A DNA stretch of 64,000 nt from positions 124,001-188,000 of the forward strand of contig NZ_QLLT01000017.1 of NCBI RefSeq assembly GCF_003259315.1, given 5' to 3'. Positions 1 to 8,300 of this stretch are shown one piece after another (position 1 is the stretch's first letter; each line of letters opens with the position of its first letter). The position numbers and the translations under genes are program-made. Under the pieces are notes generated by a model that saw nothing but the letters and a program-made list of their open reading frames with translations, did not search any database and had not been told where the DNA came from. Origin of the DNA: Kitasatospora sp. SolWspMP-SS2h. Lineage in GTDB: Bacteria > Actinomycetota > Actinomycetes > Streptomycetales > Streptomycetaceae.

Positions 1-241
1 CGACAACGGCGAGACCGTGCTGCACGCCGCCCTCGCCGGCACCGGCCGGCTCGGCCGGGCCGAGGTCGTCGACGCCTGCCGCGCCCGGCTCGCGCCCTTC
101 AAGGTCCCCGGCCGCGTCACCTTCCTGCCCGCCATCCCGCGCTCCGCCGTCGGCAAGGCCCGGACGACCGAACTGCGCCGCCTGGTCCGGGACGCCCGGG
201 CCGCCGACCCCACCCCGCACGGACTGGAGAACCCCGCATGA
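1..241 (+). CDS. AMP-forming acyl/aminoacyl ligase, C-terminal fragment (cut by window edge)
   Basis: Only the last ~79 codons are in the window; the reading frame starts at base 2. The visible part is the end of the small C-terminal subdomain of an adenylate-forming enzyme. It has the 'APFKVPGRV' segment and the A10-type motif 'PRSAVGKARTTEL' with the conserved catalytic Lys after Gly. Such enzymes activate a carboxylic or amino acid as its adenylate and load it on a carrier protein. The stop overlaps the ATG of the next gene, an ACP (ATGA), so that ACP is the natural partner. The substrate cannot be read because the core domain is missing. Confidence 0.85.
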   Translation, partial: DNGETVLHAALAGTGRLGRAEVVDACRARLAPFKVPGRVTFLPAIPRSAVGKARTTELRRLVRDARAADPTPHGLENPA

Positions 242-528
242 GCACAGCCCACGAGGCGGCCCGCACCGGCACCGACCTGCGCGCCGAGATCGAACTGCTC
301 GTCGAGACCGCCACCGGACGCGTCGTCACCGTCGCCGACCTGCGCGCCGCCGACGGCGAACTCGACCGGGCCGGCGTCAACTCCATCGGCTACATCAACC
401 TGATGGAGGTGCTGGAACAGCGCTACGACGCCGTCATCGACCCCGAGGCCGACCCCGAGCACCTGTACTCCGTCGACTCGATCGCCCGCTTCGTCACCGC
501 CCGGCTCGCCCGCGGGGGCCGCGCGTGA
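238..528 (+). CDS. Freestanding acyl/peptidyl carrier protein
   Basis: A 96-residue carrier protein. The phosphopantetheine attachment serine is Ser49 in 'RAGVNSIGYINLMEVLE', with 'N-S-I' in place of the usual D-S-L. Helix I and the C-terminal 'YSVDSIARFV' helix are where the family expects them. It is coupled by ATGA overlaps to the adenylating enzyme before it and the acyl-CoA-dehydrogenase-like gene after it. A ligase, carrier and dehydrogenase in a row recalls cassettes that oxidise a carrier-bound starter, such as prolyl to pyrrolyl. That analogy is inference; the loaded acid is unknown. Confidence 0.85.
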   Translation: MSTAHEAARTGTDLRAEIELLVETATGRVVTVADLRAADGELDRAGVNSIGYINLMEVLEQRYDAVIDPEADPEHLYSVDSIARFVTARLARGGRA

Positions 529-1562
529 CCGCCACCGACCCCCGGGCCGGGCTGGCCGCCCTCGACCGGCTGCTCACCCGCCGCGGCCTCGACCGGCCGG
601 CCGCCGCCGACGACGCCGGTACCGACGACGCCGGTACCGACGACGTCCGGAGCCCCGAGCGGGAGCTGGAACGGGCCCTCGACCAGGTCTGGGAGCGGCA
701 CCCGTTCGCCCTCGCCGCCGCGCTCACCGAGCAGGTGCACGGCGTCCTGCCGCTGCTCGACACCTTCGCGGCCGACGCCCCGCTGCTCGACGGCGTCCGG
801 ACCGGCCGGGTCACCGCCGCGCTCGGCCTCTACACCCCGAACGCCCTGTTCAGCCTCACCGTCCCCACCGTCCGGGCCGCCCGCAACGGCGACCGGACCA
901 CCCTGCACGGCCGCTACCGCTACGCCGCCCGCGACGCCGAGGCGGCCCTGGTCACCGTCCGGCTGGACGGCGCGACCCGGCTCGCGCTCGTCCCGCACGA
1001 CGCCCCCGGCGTCCGCCCGCACGGCGCCGGACGGTCCGCCGACCACGGCTGGGCCGCCCTCGACGGCGCCGCCCCCGCCGCCCTCTCCCGGCCCGTCGAC
1101 TGGGCCCTCGACGGTGTGCTGACCGCCGCCCTCGACGCCCACGCCTGGGCGTTCGCCCGCCGCGCCCTCGCCCGGCCCGCCCGGGACGTCGCCGACCTGC
1201 GCCGGACCCTGGCCCGGGCCGGCGAGGGCGTCGAGGCGCTCTCCACCTCCCAGTACCTGGCCCACGAGCTCAGCACGCTGGAGATCGAACTCTCGCTGGC
1301 CGCCGCCGCCGCCCGGTTCGGCGCCGCCTTCAAGGCCGAGGCGCCCGGCGGCACCGCCGCCCTCGCCACCCTGCTGAGCTGCGTCGACCTGCTGCGGCGC
1401 ACCGCCCGCACCACCGAGGACATGGCCACCGAACTCGGCCTGGCGGACGTGCCCGCCGACCGCGACGACGCCGGCCTCCAAGCCCACTTCGGCGGCCGGC
1501 GGGTGGTCGAGAACGAGCTGGCCCGGCGGATGGGCCTGGTCCCGGAGGCGGTCGCCGCATGA
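525..1562 (+). CDS. Short, divergent acyl-CoA-dehydrogenase-like flavoprotein
   Basis: 345 residues, shorter than the ~380 usual for acyl-CoA dehydrogenases. The N-terminal helical part is poorly conserved and carries a short repeat (AGTDDAGTDD). The middle beta-domain is recognisable around 'LYTPNALFSLTVP' and 'RLALVPHDAPGV'. A C-terminal helical bundle follows, with a block near 'EALSTSQYLAHELS' where the flavin/dimer segment would lie. I do not see a convincing catalytic Glu. It could oxidise the acyl chain on the preceding ACP or be a degenerate helper. The ATGA overlap at both ends makes it part of the same operon. Confidence 0.6.
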   Translation: MTATDPRAGLAALDRLLTRRGLDRPAAADDAGTDDAGTDDVRSPERELERALDQVWERHPFALAAALTEQVHGVLPLLDTFAADAPLLDGVRTGRVTAALGLYTPNALFSLTVPTVRAARNGDRTTLHGRYRYAARDAEAALVTVRLDGATRLALVPHDAPGVRPHGAGRSADHGWAALDGAAPAALSRPVDWALDGVLTAALDAHAWAFARRALARPARDVADLRRTLARAGEGVEALSTSQYLAHELSTLEIELSLAAAAARFGAAFKAEAPGGTAALATLLSCVDLLRRTARTTEDMATELGLADVPADRDDAGLQAHFGGRRVVENELARRMGLVPEAVAA

Positions 1563-2377
1563 CCGCACCCGCCGCCCCCACCGCCGCTGCCGCCACCGCC
1601 GCCTCCGCCCCCGTTCCCGTCGTCGTCTGCGGACTGACCGGCCGGATGGCGGGCGTCGTCCGGCAGGGCGTCCTGGCCGCCCCCGACCTCGCCCTCTCCG
1701 CCCGCCTCACCCTGCGCGCCCCGGACCACCGGCCGGACCGCGACCCGCACCGCGACCCCGACCGCGACCCGGCCGGGCCCGTGGTGCACCGCCTCGCCGA
1801 CCTGCCCGACCCGGACCCGGTCGTCGTCGACTTCACCGCCGAGGAGGCCACCGCCGACCTGCTCGACCAGGCCCGCACCGTCCGCTGCGCCCTGGTCATC
1901 GGCACCAGCGGCCTCGGCGACCGGCACCGCCGCCTGCTGGCGGAGGTCGGCCGCCGCCGCCCCGTCGTGGTCGCCGCCAACTACAGCCTCGCCCTGCTCG
2001 CCGTCACCCGCTTCGTCGCCGACCTCGCCGCCCACGCCGACGACAGCTGGGACGCGGGCGTCAGCGACCTGCACTTCGCCGGCAAGCGCGACCGCCCCAG
2101 CAGCACCGCCCGCCACCTCGCCGCCGCCTGGCACACCGCCCGCGGCCCCGGCGCCCCCGCCCCGGACGTCACCTCCTTCCGCCTCGGCGACGCCCTCAGC
2201 GAGCACCGCCTGGTCGCGGCCGGCACCGGCGAGCACATCGAGGTCCTGCACCGGATGGCGGACCGCCGCGCCTTCCTGCCCGGCGTGCTGCGCGCGATCC
2301 GGTACGCGGCCGCCGCCGGGCCGGGCGTCCGCACCCTGGCCGACGTGGCGCGCGACCCCGCGCCCGCACCGAGGTGA
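1559..2377 (+). CDS. DapB-like NAD(P)H-dependent reductase, pathway-specific
   Basis: 272 residues with the fold order of 4-hydroxy-tetrahydrodipicolinate reductase: an N-terminal dinucleotide motif 'GLTGRMAGVV', 'VVDFTAEEA', 'VIGTSG' and 'AANYSLALL'. The catalytic loop reads 'DLHFAGKRDRPSSTA', where housekeeping DapB has E-x-H-H-x-x-K-x-D-A-P-S-G-T-A. One His of the pair is Phe, while the Lys is kept. This looks like a paralogue recruited to reduce another cyclic or carrier-linked imine/enone rather than a lysine-pathway enzyme. An acidic/Arg repeat (RDPHRDPDRDP) sits in the N-terminal domain. It overlaps both neighbours by 4 bases. Confidence 0.75.
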   Translation: MTAPAAPTAAAATAASAPVPVVVCGLTGRMAGVVRQGVLAAPDLALSARLTLRAPDHRPDRDPHRDPDRDPAGPVVHRLADLPDPDPVVVDFTAEEATADLLDQARTVRCALVIGTSGLGDRHRRLLAEVGRRRPVVVAANYSLALLAVTRFVADLAAHADDSWDAGVSDLHFAGKRDRPSSTARHLAAAWHTARGPGAPAPDVTSFRLGDALSEHRLVAAGTGEHIEVLHRMADRRAFLPGVLRAIRYAAAAGPGVRTLADVARDPAPAPR

Positions 2378-3069
2378 GCGCCGTGCGGCTGCTCTGGGAC
2401 GAGGTCCGGCCCGGCGCGGCGCGGGCCGCCCACCCGCCCGGCGCCCCCGCCGGACCGGACGACCCGCACGGCGGCTTCACCGGCGCCGCCCGGCAGGACC
2501 AGCGGTACGCCGCCCGGCACGCCCTGGCCGCCGGCCTGGTCCGGCTCGGCCTGGTCCCCGACCTGCCCGACACCCACCGGCGGATCGGCCTCGCCGGGCC
2601 CGCCGCCGTCCGCCGGATCTGCTGGGACGGCGCCGCGCTCCGGCCGCCCCTCCAGTTCTCGATCGCCCACACCGCCGACCAGGTGGTGGTGGCGCTGCGC
2701 CGCGCCGACCCGCCCCCCGCGGGCCTGGGCGTCGACGCCGAGACCGCGTGGGACACCGCCGCCCGCAACCTGCACCGGTTCGGCACCCCCGCCGAACTCG
2801 ACGCCCTGCACCGGGCCTGCGGGCCGGTCGAACCGCTGCACCTGTGGTGCGTCAAGGAGGCCCTGGCGAAAGCCTCCGGCCTGGGCTTCCGCACCCCGCC
2901 CAAGCGCTACCGGCTGCACCCCGCCGGCCCGCCCGGCCGACTGACCGTCGAGATCGCCGGCGCCGGCCCCGCCGGCCACCGCCGCCCCGCCCGCATCCGG
3001 GCCGGCACCCGCACCGCCACCGGCCGCCCGCCCACCGCCTGGGCCGTCGCCGACCTGCCGACGCACTGA
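2374..3069 (+). CDS. 4'-phosphopantetheinyl transferase (first of two)
   Basis: A 231-residue Sfp-like PPTase that converts apo carrier proteins to holo form with coenzyme A. Visible motifs are 'FSIAHT' (P2), 'LGVDAE' with the Mg-binding Asp121 and acidic partner, and 'WCVKEALAKASGLG' (P3, W-x-x-K-E-A) with Glu162. The GTG start overlaps the DapB-like gene's stop. Likely clients are the ACP at 238, the carrier domain at ~5040, the PKS ACP and the ACP at 11991. A second PPTase lies at 15446, so the two may divide the clients. Confidence 0.88.
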   Translation: MSAVRLLWDEVRPGAARAAHPPGAPAGPDDPHGGFTGAARQDQRYAARHALAAGLVRLGLVPDLPDTHRRIGLAGPAAVRRICWDGAALRPPLQFSIAHTADQVVVALRRADPPPAGLGVDAETAWDTAARNLHRFGTPAELDALHRACGPVEPLHLWCVKEALAKASGLGFRTPPKRYRLHPAGPPGRLTVEIAGAGPAGHRRPARIRAGTRTATGRPPTAWAVADLPTH

Positions 3070-3135
3070 GCCCCGGCCCGGTGCCGCACCCCGACCACCC
3101 GACCACCCGACCACCCGACCGACCGAAGCCGACCC

Positions 3136-3215
3136 GGGAGGAGGAAGACCGTGACCGAGGACGCCCCGCCCACCGGTCCCAGCCGACCGACCACCGACCG
3201 GGCCGCCCACCGCCC
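3136..3215 (+). repeat. Duplicated translation-initiation region, copy 1
   Basis: Copy 1 of a direct repeat at 210 bases offset from 3346-3425. Both copies carry a strong ribosome-binding site (gggaggaggaagacc here) directly followed by GTGACCGAGGACGCCCCGCC. The first ~62 coding bases match at about 90%. The offset is a multiple of three, so copy 1 stays in frame with the downstream ligase gene and there is no stop between the two. Bases 3070-3135 hold short CCGACCAC repeats. Confidence 0.85.
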
Positions 3216-3345
3216 GGGCCGTGGCAGACCCGCCGCCGCGCCGACCGGCGGTCCGCCGCCGCGCCGCGCCCCGGCCCGTCGCCGCGCCGGTCACCGGCCA
3301 CTGCCGCGCCGGGCTCTGACCCCCCGACCACCCGATCGCCGACAT

Positions 3346-3425
3346 GGGAGAAGGAAGACCGTGACCGAGGACGCCCCGCCCACCGGCCTCAGCCGACTGA
3401 TCGCCGACCGGGCCGCCGACCGGCC
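3346..3425 (+). repeat. Duplicated translation-initiation region, copy 2 (preferred start of ligase gene)
   Basis: Copy 2 of the repeat, with Shine-Dalgarno sequence gggagaaggaagacc and GTG at 3361. From here the protein runs straight into a normal adenylating-enzyme N-terminus (SRLIADRAADRPEAVA). Initiation at copy 1 would instead add 70 Pro/Arg-rich residues. Confidence 0.8.
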
Positions 3426-5301
3426 GGAGGCCGTCGCCCTCCTCGCCCCCGACCGGGCCCCGCTCAGCTACCGGGCGCTCGCCCGCCGGGTCGAGGAGGT
3501 CGGGCGGACCCTGAACGGCCTCGGCCTGGGCCGTCCGCACCGGGTCGCCCTGGTGCTGCCCAACGGCCCCGACCTGGCCGTCGCGTTCCTCGGCACCGCC
3601 GCGTACGCGCAGAGCGCCCCGCTCAACCCGGCGTACCGGCGGCAGGAGTTCGCGTTCTACCTCGCGGACATGCGGGCCGACGCCCTGCTGGTCGAGGCGG
3701 GCGACGACTCGCCCGCCGTCGAGGTGGCCCGCGAGCGCGGCCTGCGGATCATCGAACTCACCTCCCGGCCCGGCAGCCCCGCCGGTGAGTTCGAGCTGCG
3801 CAGCGCCGGCCCGGCCACCGCCGTCCCGGCCGCGGACGGCGGCCCCGGCGGCCCGCACGACACCGCGCTGATCCTGCACACCTCCGGGACCACCGACCGC
3901 CCCAAGCTCGTCCCGCTCACCCACGCCAACCTGCACGTCGCCGCCCGCAACACCGGTGCCGCCTTCGCCCTCGACGCGCACGACCTCTGCCTCAACCCGA
4001 TGCCGCTGTTCCACGCCCACGGCCTGACCAGCACCCTGCTCGCCACCCTGGTGCGCGGCGCGGGCATCGTCTGCGCCCCCGGCTTCAGCGACACCGGCTT
4101 CTACCGCTGGCTGGGGGAGTTCCGCCCGACCTGGTACACCGCCGTGCCCGCCATGCACCAGGCCCTGCTGTCCGTCGCCGACCGGCACCGCGAGGTCCTC
4201 GCCGCGACCCGGCTCCGGTTCGTCCGCTCGGCCTCCGCGCCGCTGCCCGGCGCCGTCCTCACCGCGCTGGAGGAGGTCTTCCGCGCCCCGGTGATCGAGG
4301 CGTACGGCATGACCGAGGCCGGCTCCCTGGTCACCGCCAACCCGCTGCCGCCCGGGACGCGCAAGCCCCGCTCGGTCGGCCTGCCGGTCGGCGAGGCGGT
4401 GGCCGTCCTGGACAAGGCCGGCCGCCCGGTGCCGGTCGGCGAGTCCGGCGAGATCGCCATCCGCGGGGCCAACGTCACCGCCGGCTACGAGGCCAACCCC
4501 GAGGCCAACGCCCTCGCCTTCACCGGGGGTCGGCTGCGCACCGGCGACGAGGGGCGGCTGGACGAGGACGGCTACCTGTACGTCGTCGGCCGCAGCAAGG
4601 AGATCATCAACCGGGGCGGCTCCAAGGTCGCCCCGGCCGAGATCGACGAGGTGCTGGCCGGCCACCCGGCGGTCAAGCTCGCCGTCGCCTTCGGCGTGCC
4701 GCACCCGACGCTCGGCGAGGACGTCGCGGTGGCCGTCGTCCCGCGCCCCGGCGCCGTCGTGGTCGAGCGGGACGTCCGCGCGTACGCCCGGGAGCGGCTC
4801 GCCGACTTCAAGGTCCCCAGCCGGGTCCACCTGGTCGAGGACGTCCCGCGCAGCCCCACCGGCAAGGTCCAGCGGCTGCGGCTCGCCGAACTCCTCGCCG
4901 CCGCCGGGGCCGCCGCCCCCGCCCGCCGGGCCGCCCCCGGCGACCCGCTGGCCCGGCAGGTCGCCGCCGTCTGGGCCGAGGTGCTCGGCACCGCGGACTT
5001 CGGCGCCGACGACAACTTCTTCGACCTCGGCGGCAACTCGCTGCTGCTCAAGCGCGTCGCCGCCGCCCTGGGCGAGCGGCTCGGCCGGGACGTCCCGCTG
5101 CTGGCGCTGACCATGTGCCCCACCGTCGACACCCTCGCCCGGCACCTCGCCGACCCGCCCGCCGAGCCCGCCGGGTCCGCCGGGTCCGCGGTGCCCGCGG
5201 ACCCCGACCCCGGGACCCGGGAACGCCTCGACCGCGGCCGCGACCGGCTGCGCCGGCAGCTCGACCGGCGGCGCACCGGCGCACCGAAGGAGAACAGCTG
5301 A
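3361..5301 (+). CDS. AMP-dependent acyl ligase fused to a carrier protein domain
   Basis: 646 residues from the GTG at 3361. Residues ~1-515 form an acyl-CoA-synthetase-type adenylation domain: 'LHTSGTTDRPKLVPL' (A3), 'YGMTEAGS' (A5), 'GDEGRLDEDGYLYVVGR' (A7/A8), and Lys502 in 'PTGKVQRLRL' (A10). Residues ~530-605 are a carrier domain with Ser560 in 'DLGGNSLLLKR'. An Arg-rich tail ends the protein. It resembles acyl-CoA/oxalyl-CoA synthetase-like enzymes more than a classical NRPS A domain. It probably loads a starter acid on its own carrier for the next-encoded PKS. Its stop overlaps the PKS start by one base. A start at 3151 (716 residues) is also possible. Confidence 0.85.
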   Translation: MTEDAPPTGLSRLIADRAADRPEAVALLAPDRAPLSYRALARRVEEVGRTLNGLGLGRPHRVALVLPNGPDLAVAFLGTAAYAQSAPLNPAYRRQEFAFYLADMRADALLVEAGDDSPAVEVARERGLRIIELTSRPGSPAGEFELRSAGPATAVPAADGGPGGPHDTALILHTSGTTDRPKLVPLTHANLHVAARNTGAAFALDAHDLCLNPMPLFHAHGLTSTLLATLVRGAGIVCAPGFSDTGFYRWLGEFRPTWYTAVPAMHQALLSVADRHREVLAATRLRFVRSASAPLPGAVLTALEEVFRAPVIEAYGMTEAGSLVTANPLPPGTRKPRSVGLPVGEAVAVLDKAGRPVPVGESGEIAIRGANVTAGYEANPEANALAFTGGRLRTGDEGRLDEDGYLYVVGRSKEIINRGGSKVAPAEIDEVLAGHPAVKLAVAFGVPHPTLGEDVAVAVVPRPGAVVVERDVRAYARERLADFKVPSRVHLVEDVPRSPTGKVQRLRLAELLAAAGAAAPARRAAPGDPLARQVAAVWAEVLGTADFGADDNFFDLGGNSLLLKRVAAALGERLGRDVPLLALTMCPTVDTLARHLADPPAEPAGSAGSAVPADPDPGTRERLDRGRDRLRRQLDRRRTGAPKENS

Positions 5302-8300
5302 TGGAGCACGCCGACGACACCACCGGCCTGGAGATCGCCGTCATCGGGCTGGCCTGCCGCTTCCCCGGCGCGGACGGCCCCGAGCAGTACTGGGAGAACC
5401 TGCGCACCGGCACCGAGTCGATCACCTTCTTCACCCCCGGGGAACTCGCCGCCCGGGGCGTCCCCGAGGCGCTGCGCACCGACCCCGACTACGTCGCCGC
5501 CCAGGGCGTGCTGGCCGGTGCCGACCGCTTCGACGCGGACTTCTTCGGGATGAGCCCGAAGGAGGCCGACCTGACGGACCCCCAGCACCGGGTCCTGCTC
5601 CGCTGCGCCTGGGAGGCCCTGGAGGACTCCGGCCACGACCCGCGCGCCGTGCCCGGCCAGGTCGGCGTCTACGCCGGCACCTACTACAACAGCTACGTCG
5701 ACCACGTCGACGGCCTGATCGACCCCGACGACCCCGGCGAGGTCTTCGCCCGCAACCTCGCCAACGAGCGGGACTTCCTGGCGACCCGGATCGCCTACAA
5801 GCTCGACCTGTCCGGCCCCGCCCTCACCGTCCAGTCCGCCTGCTCCACCTCCCTGGTCGCCGTCCACCTGGCCTGCCAGGCCCTGCTCAGCGGCGCCTGC
5901 GACACCGCGCTGGCCGGCGGCGCCACCGTCCGCGCCCACCAGCACCAGGGCTACCTGTTCCAGCCCGGCGGGATCTTCTCCGCCGACGGCCACTGCCGCC
6001 CGTTCGACGCCGCCGCCCAGGGCACCGTCGCCGCCAACGGCGTCGGCGTGGTCGTGCTCAAACGGCTGGAGGACGCGCTGGCCGACGGCGACCCGGTCCG
6101 GGCCGTCATCAAGGGCTCCGCGGTCGGCAACGACGGCGCCGAGCGGATCGGCTTCACCGCCCCCGGCGTGGCCGGCCAGGCCCGGGTGATCCGTGCCGCC
6201 CTGGAGGCCGCCGAGGTCGACCCCGCCACCATCGGCTACGTCGAGACCCACGGCAGCGGCACCTCGCTCGGCGACCCGATCGAGATCGAGGCGCTCGGCC
6301 GGGCCTTCGGCGGCCTGCCGCCCGGCAGCTGTGCGATCGGCGCCGTCAAGGGCAACATCGGCCACACCCACGCCGCCTCCGGCGTCGCCGGGCTGATCAA
6401 GACCGTGCTGGCGCTCCAGCACCGGCAGATCCCGCCCAGCCTGCACTTCGACGTCCCCAACCCGGCCGTCGACTTCGCCGCCGTGCCGTTCCGGGTCAAC
6501 ACCCGCCTCACCGACTGGCCCGCCGACCGCGGACCGCGCCGGGCCGGCGTCAGCTCCTTCGGCATGGGCGGCACCAACGCCCACGTCGTCCTGGAGGAGG
6601 CGCCCGCGCCCGCCGCCCGCCGCGCCCCCGGCCGCCGCCGCGTCCTGCTGCCGCTCGCCGCCCGCACCGCCACCGCGCTGGAGGCCGCCACCGACCGCCT
6701 CGCCGACCGCCTCGACGGCGCCGCCCCGCCCGACCTGGCCGGCACCGCCCGCACCCTGCAGACCGGCCGCCGCCACTTCGGCCACCGCCGCTTCCTGGTC
6801 GCCGAGGACACCGCCCGGGCCGCCCGCGCGCTGCGCGAGCGCACCCCCGGCACCGTCCGCACCGGCCACCACGACGGCACCCCCCGCGAGGTCGCCCTGG
6901 TGCTGCCCGGCCTCGGCGAGCAGCGCCCCGGCATGGGGCGCGAACTGTACGAGGCCGAACCGGTCTACCGGGCCGCCCTCGACCGCTGCGCCGAAGGCTT
7001 CCGCCCCCACCTCGGCCTCGACCTGCGCGAACTGCTCCACCCCGCCGGCGCCGCCGACACCGCCGCCGCCGGGCCCGACCTGCGCCGGATGCTGCGCGGC
7101 CCCGCCGCCGCCGACCGCACCGAACTCGACCGCACCCGCTACGCGCAGCCCGCCACCTTCGCCGTCGAGTACGCGCTGGCCCGGCTCTGGGAGTCCTGGG
7201 GCGTCCGCCTGGCCGCGCTGATCGGCTACAGCATCGGCGAGTACACCGCCGCGCACCTGGCCGGGGTGCTGTCGCTGGACGACGCCCTCAAGCTGGTCGC
7301 CCACCGGGCCCGGCTGATCGACGGCCTGCCCGCCGGCGCCATGCTGGCCGTGCCGCTGCCCGAACGCGCCGTCCTCGGCCTGCTCGGCGACGACCTGTCG
7401 CCGGCCGCCGTCAACGGGCCCGAGCTGTGCGTGGTCGCCGGCACCGACGAGGCGGTCGCCGCCCTGGAGGCCCGGCTGGCCGCCGACGGCGTCGCCGCCC
7501 GGCGGCTGCAGACCACGCACGCCTTCCACTCGCACCTGATGGACCCGATCACCGAGGAGTTCGCCGACCTCGCCGCCGGGGTCGCCCTGCACCCGCCGAC
7601 CGTCCCGTACGTCTCCAACGTCACCGGCGACTGGGCCGACGCCGACCTGGTCACCGACCCCGGCTACTGGGTGCGGCACCTGCGCCGCCCGGTCCGGTTC
7701 GCCGACGGCGTCCGCCGGCTGTGGGAGCGGCCCGGCCGGGTGCTGCTGGAGACCGGCCCCGGCCAGTCGCTGACCAGCCTGGCCCTCCAGCTGCGCCCGG
7801 CCGGCGCCGCCCCCGGCGTCGCCCTCGCCTCGATGCCCGGCCGGTTCGACCGGCAGGGCGAGGAGCGGTTCCTGCTGAACACCGCCGGCGCCCTGTGGGC
7901 GGCCGGCGTCGACCTCGACTGGTCCGCCCTCGGCGGCGGCGCCGGCGCCGCCCGGGTCTCCCTCCCGCCCTACCCGTTCGAGGAGAGCCGGCACTGGATC
8001 GACCCGGCCCCCCGCCGGACCGCCCCCCGGCCCGGGCTCGCCCGCCGGGCCGACCTGGCGGACTGGTTCCACACCCCCGTCTGGGAGTCGCTGCCCGCCC
8101 GCCCGCAGGCCGCGCCCGGCGGGCCGTCCTCCTGGCTGCTGTTCACCGACGAGGCGGGCGTCGGCGACGCGCTCGCCGCCCGCCTGCGCCGCGACGGCCA
8201 CCGGGTCAGCACCGTCCGGGCCGGCCGCGGCTGGGGCGAACTCGGCGACGACGCCTACCGGATCGACCCCGCCAGCGCCGCCGACCACCGCCGCCTGGTC

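Noticed and set aside
1559-2377. Housekeeping lysine-pathway dapB
   Set aside because: Altered catalytic loop and an overlap chain with biosynthetic genes argue for a specialised paralogue.
3151-3360. Use of the GTG at 3151 as the ligase start
   Set aside because: It adds 70 low-complexity residues before a complete adenylating-enzyme N-terminus. It is kept as a possible secondary start in the findings, not as the main call.
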